A DNA stretch of 12,279 nucleotides from DATEXQ01 sp035256745 (lineage in GTDB: Bacteria > Patescibacteriota > Microgenomatia > UBA8517): positions 1 to 12,279 of the forward strand of contig DATEXQ010000016.1 of the NCBI GenBank assembly GCA_035256745.1. The letters run 5' to 3'. Shown here one piece after another: positions 12,249 through 12,279 of the stretch. The first letter of the stretch is position 1, and each line of letters opens with the position of its first letter. Both the position numbers and the translations under genes were made by a program. The notes beneath the pieces are model-generated. The model was not told where the DNA came from, searched no databases, and saw nothing but the letters and a program-made list of their open reading frames with translations.

Positions 12249-12279
12249 ATTATATCAGAAGTACGGATATTCTTGTCAA
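12249..12279 (-). promoter_or_regulatory. Consensus-like promoter for the 67-residue gene
   Basis: The minus strand reads TTGACA (12279-12274), 19 bp, TATAAT (12254-12249). Both hexamers are perfect, and TGA before the -10 makes it an extended -10 (TGATATAAT), which offsets the long spacer. The predicted start near 12242 gives a leader of about 180 nt before the ATG at 12063. I see no RNA gene or recognisable riboswitch in that leader. Confidence 0.75.

Overview
The window is A+T-rich, gene-dense bacterial chromosome, and every gene kind points to the Candidate Phyla Radiation (Patescibacteria), most likely a Microgenomates-type lineage. The evidence is a short SecD/SecF pair, a DUF5679 mini-protein, a DUF4446 protein, a DUF3048 (YerB-like) protein, a two-domain winged-helix regulator of a type I associate with these genomes, a compact RNase P RNA, and little use of Shine-Dalgarno sites. 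TGA is used as a stop (DUF3048 protein and secD), so this is not one of the CPR groups that recode TGA. The lineage call is inference from gene content. I see no insertion sequence, CRISPR array, tRNA or phage gene.

Layout. Bases 2-935 hold the end of one ABC-2 type permease and a complete second one, on the plus strand. An AI-2E family membrane protein follows (1002-1976). Then come the RNase P RNA gene with its own extended -10 promoter and hairpin terminator (about 2003-2350) and dtd, a D-aminoacyl-tRNA deacylase with a leaderless-type promoter (2396-2851). Bases 2848-4024 are read on the minus strand: a 91-residue single-pass membrane protein of unknown function, a 44-residue DUF5679 zinc-ribbon protein, and an endonuclease III homologue with no cysteine at all. 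A perfect 16-bp palindrome resembling a Gram-positive LexA box fills the spacer of the promoter in front of the DUF5679/nth pair.

Bases 4091-8699 form a plus-strand cluster: DUF4446, DUF3048 (YerB-like), winged-helix/nucleotidyltransferase-like regulator, secD, secF. The theme is envelope and protein export. SecD and SecF assist late steps of Sec-dependent secretion, while the DUF4446 and DUF3048 proteins are membrane-anchored. The regulator has three GAAGGG half-sites around a likely promoter of its own. secF is followed after only 15 bp by the convergent CCA-adding enzyme gene (cca, minus). Cca and recJ (plus) are divergent with 23 bp between start codons, and their -10 elements overlap in an ATTATACT segment.

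The right end (11795-12279) is the least ordinary part. It encodes a 67-residue Cys/His-rich protein on the minus strand with a strong Shine-Dalgarno. A consensus-like promoter at the window edge drives it, through a leader of about 180 nt that contains a terminator hairpin. A 16-bp inverted repeat (15 of 16 matching) brackets the gene, and a terminator follows it. This is the best candidate for something undescribed: an attenuated, repeat-flanked single-gene cassette.
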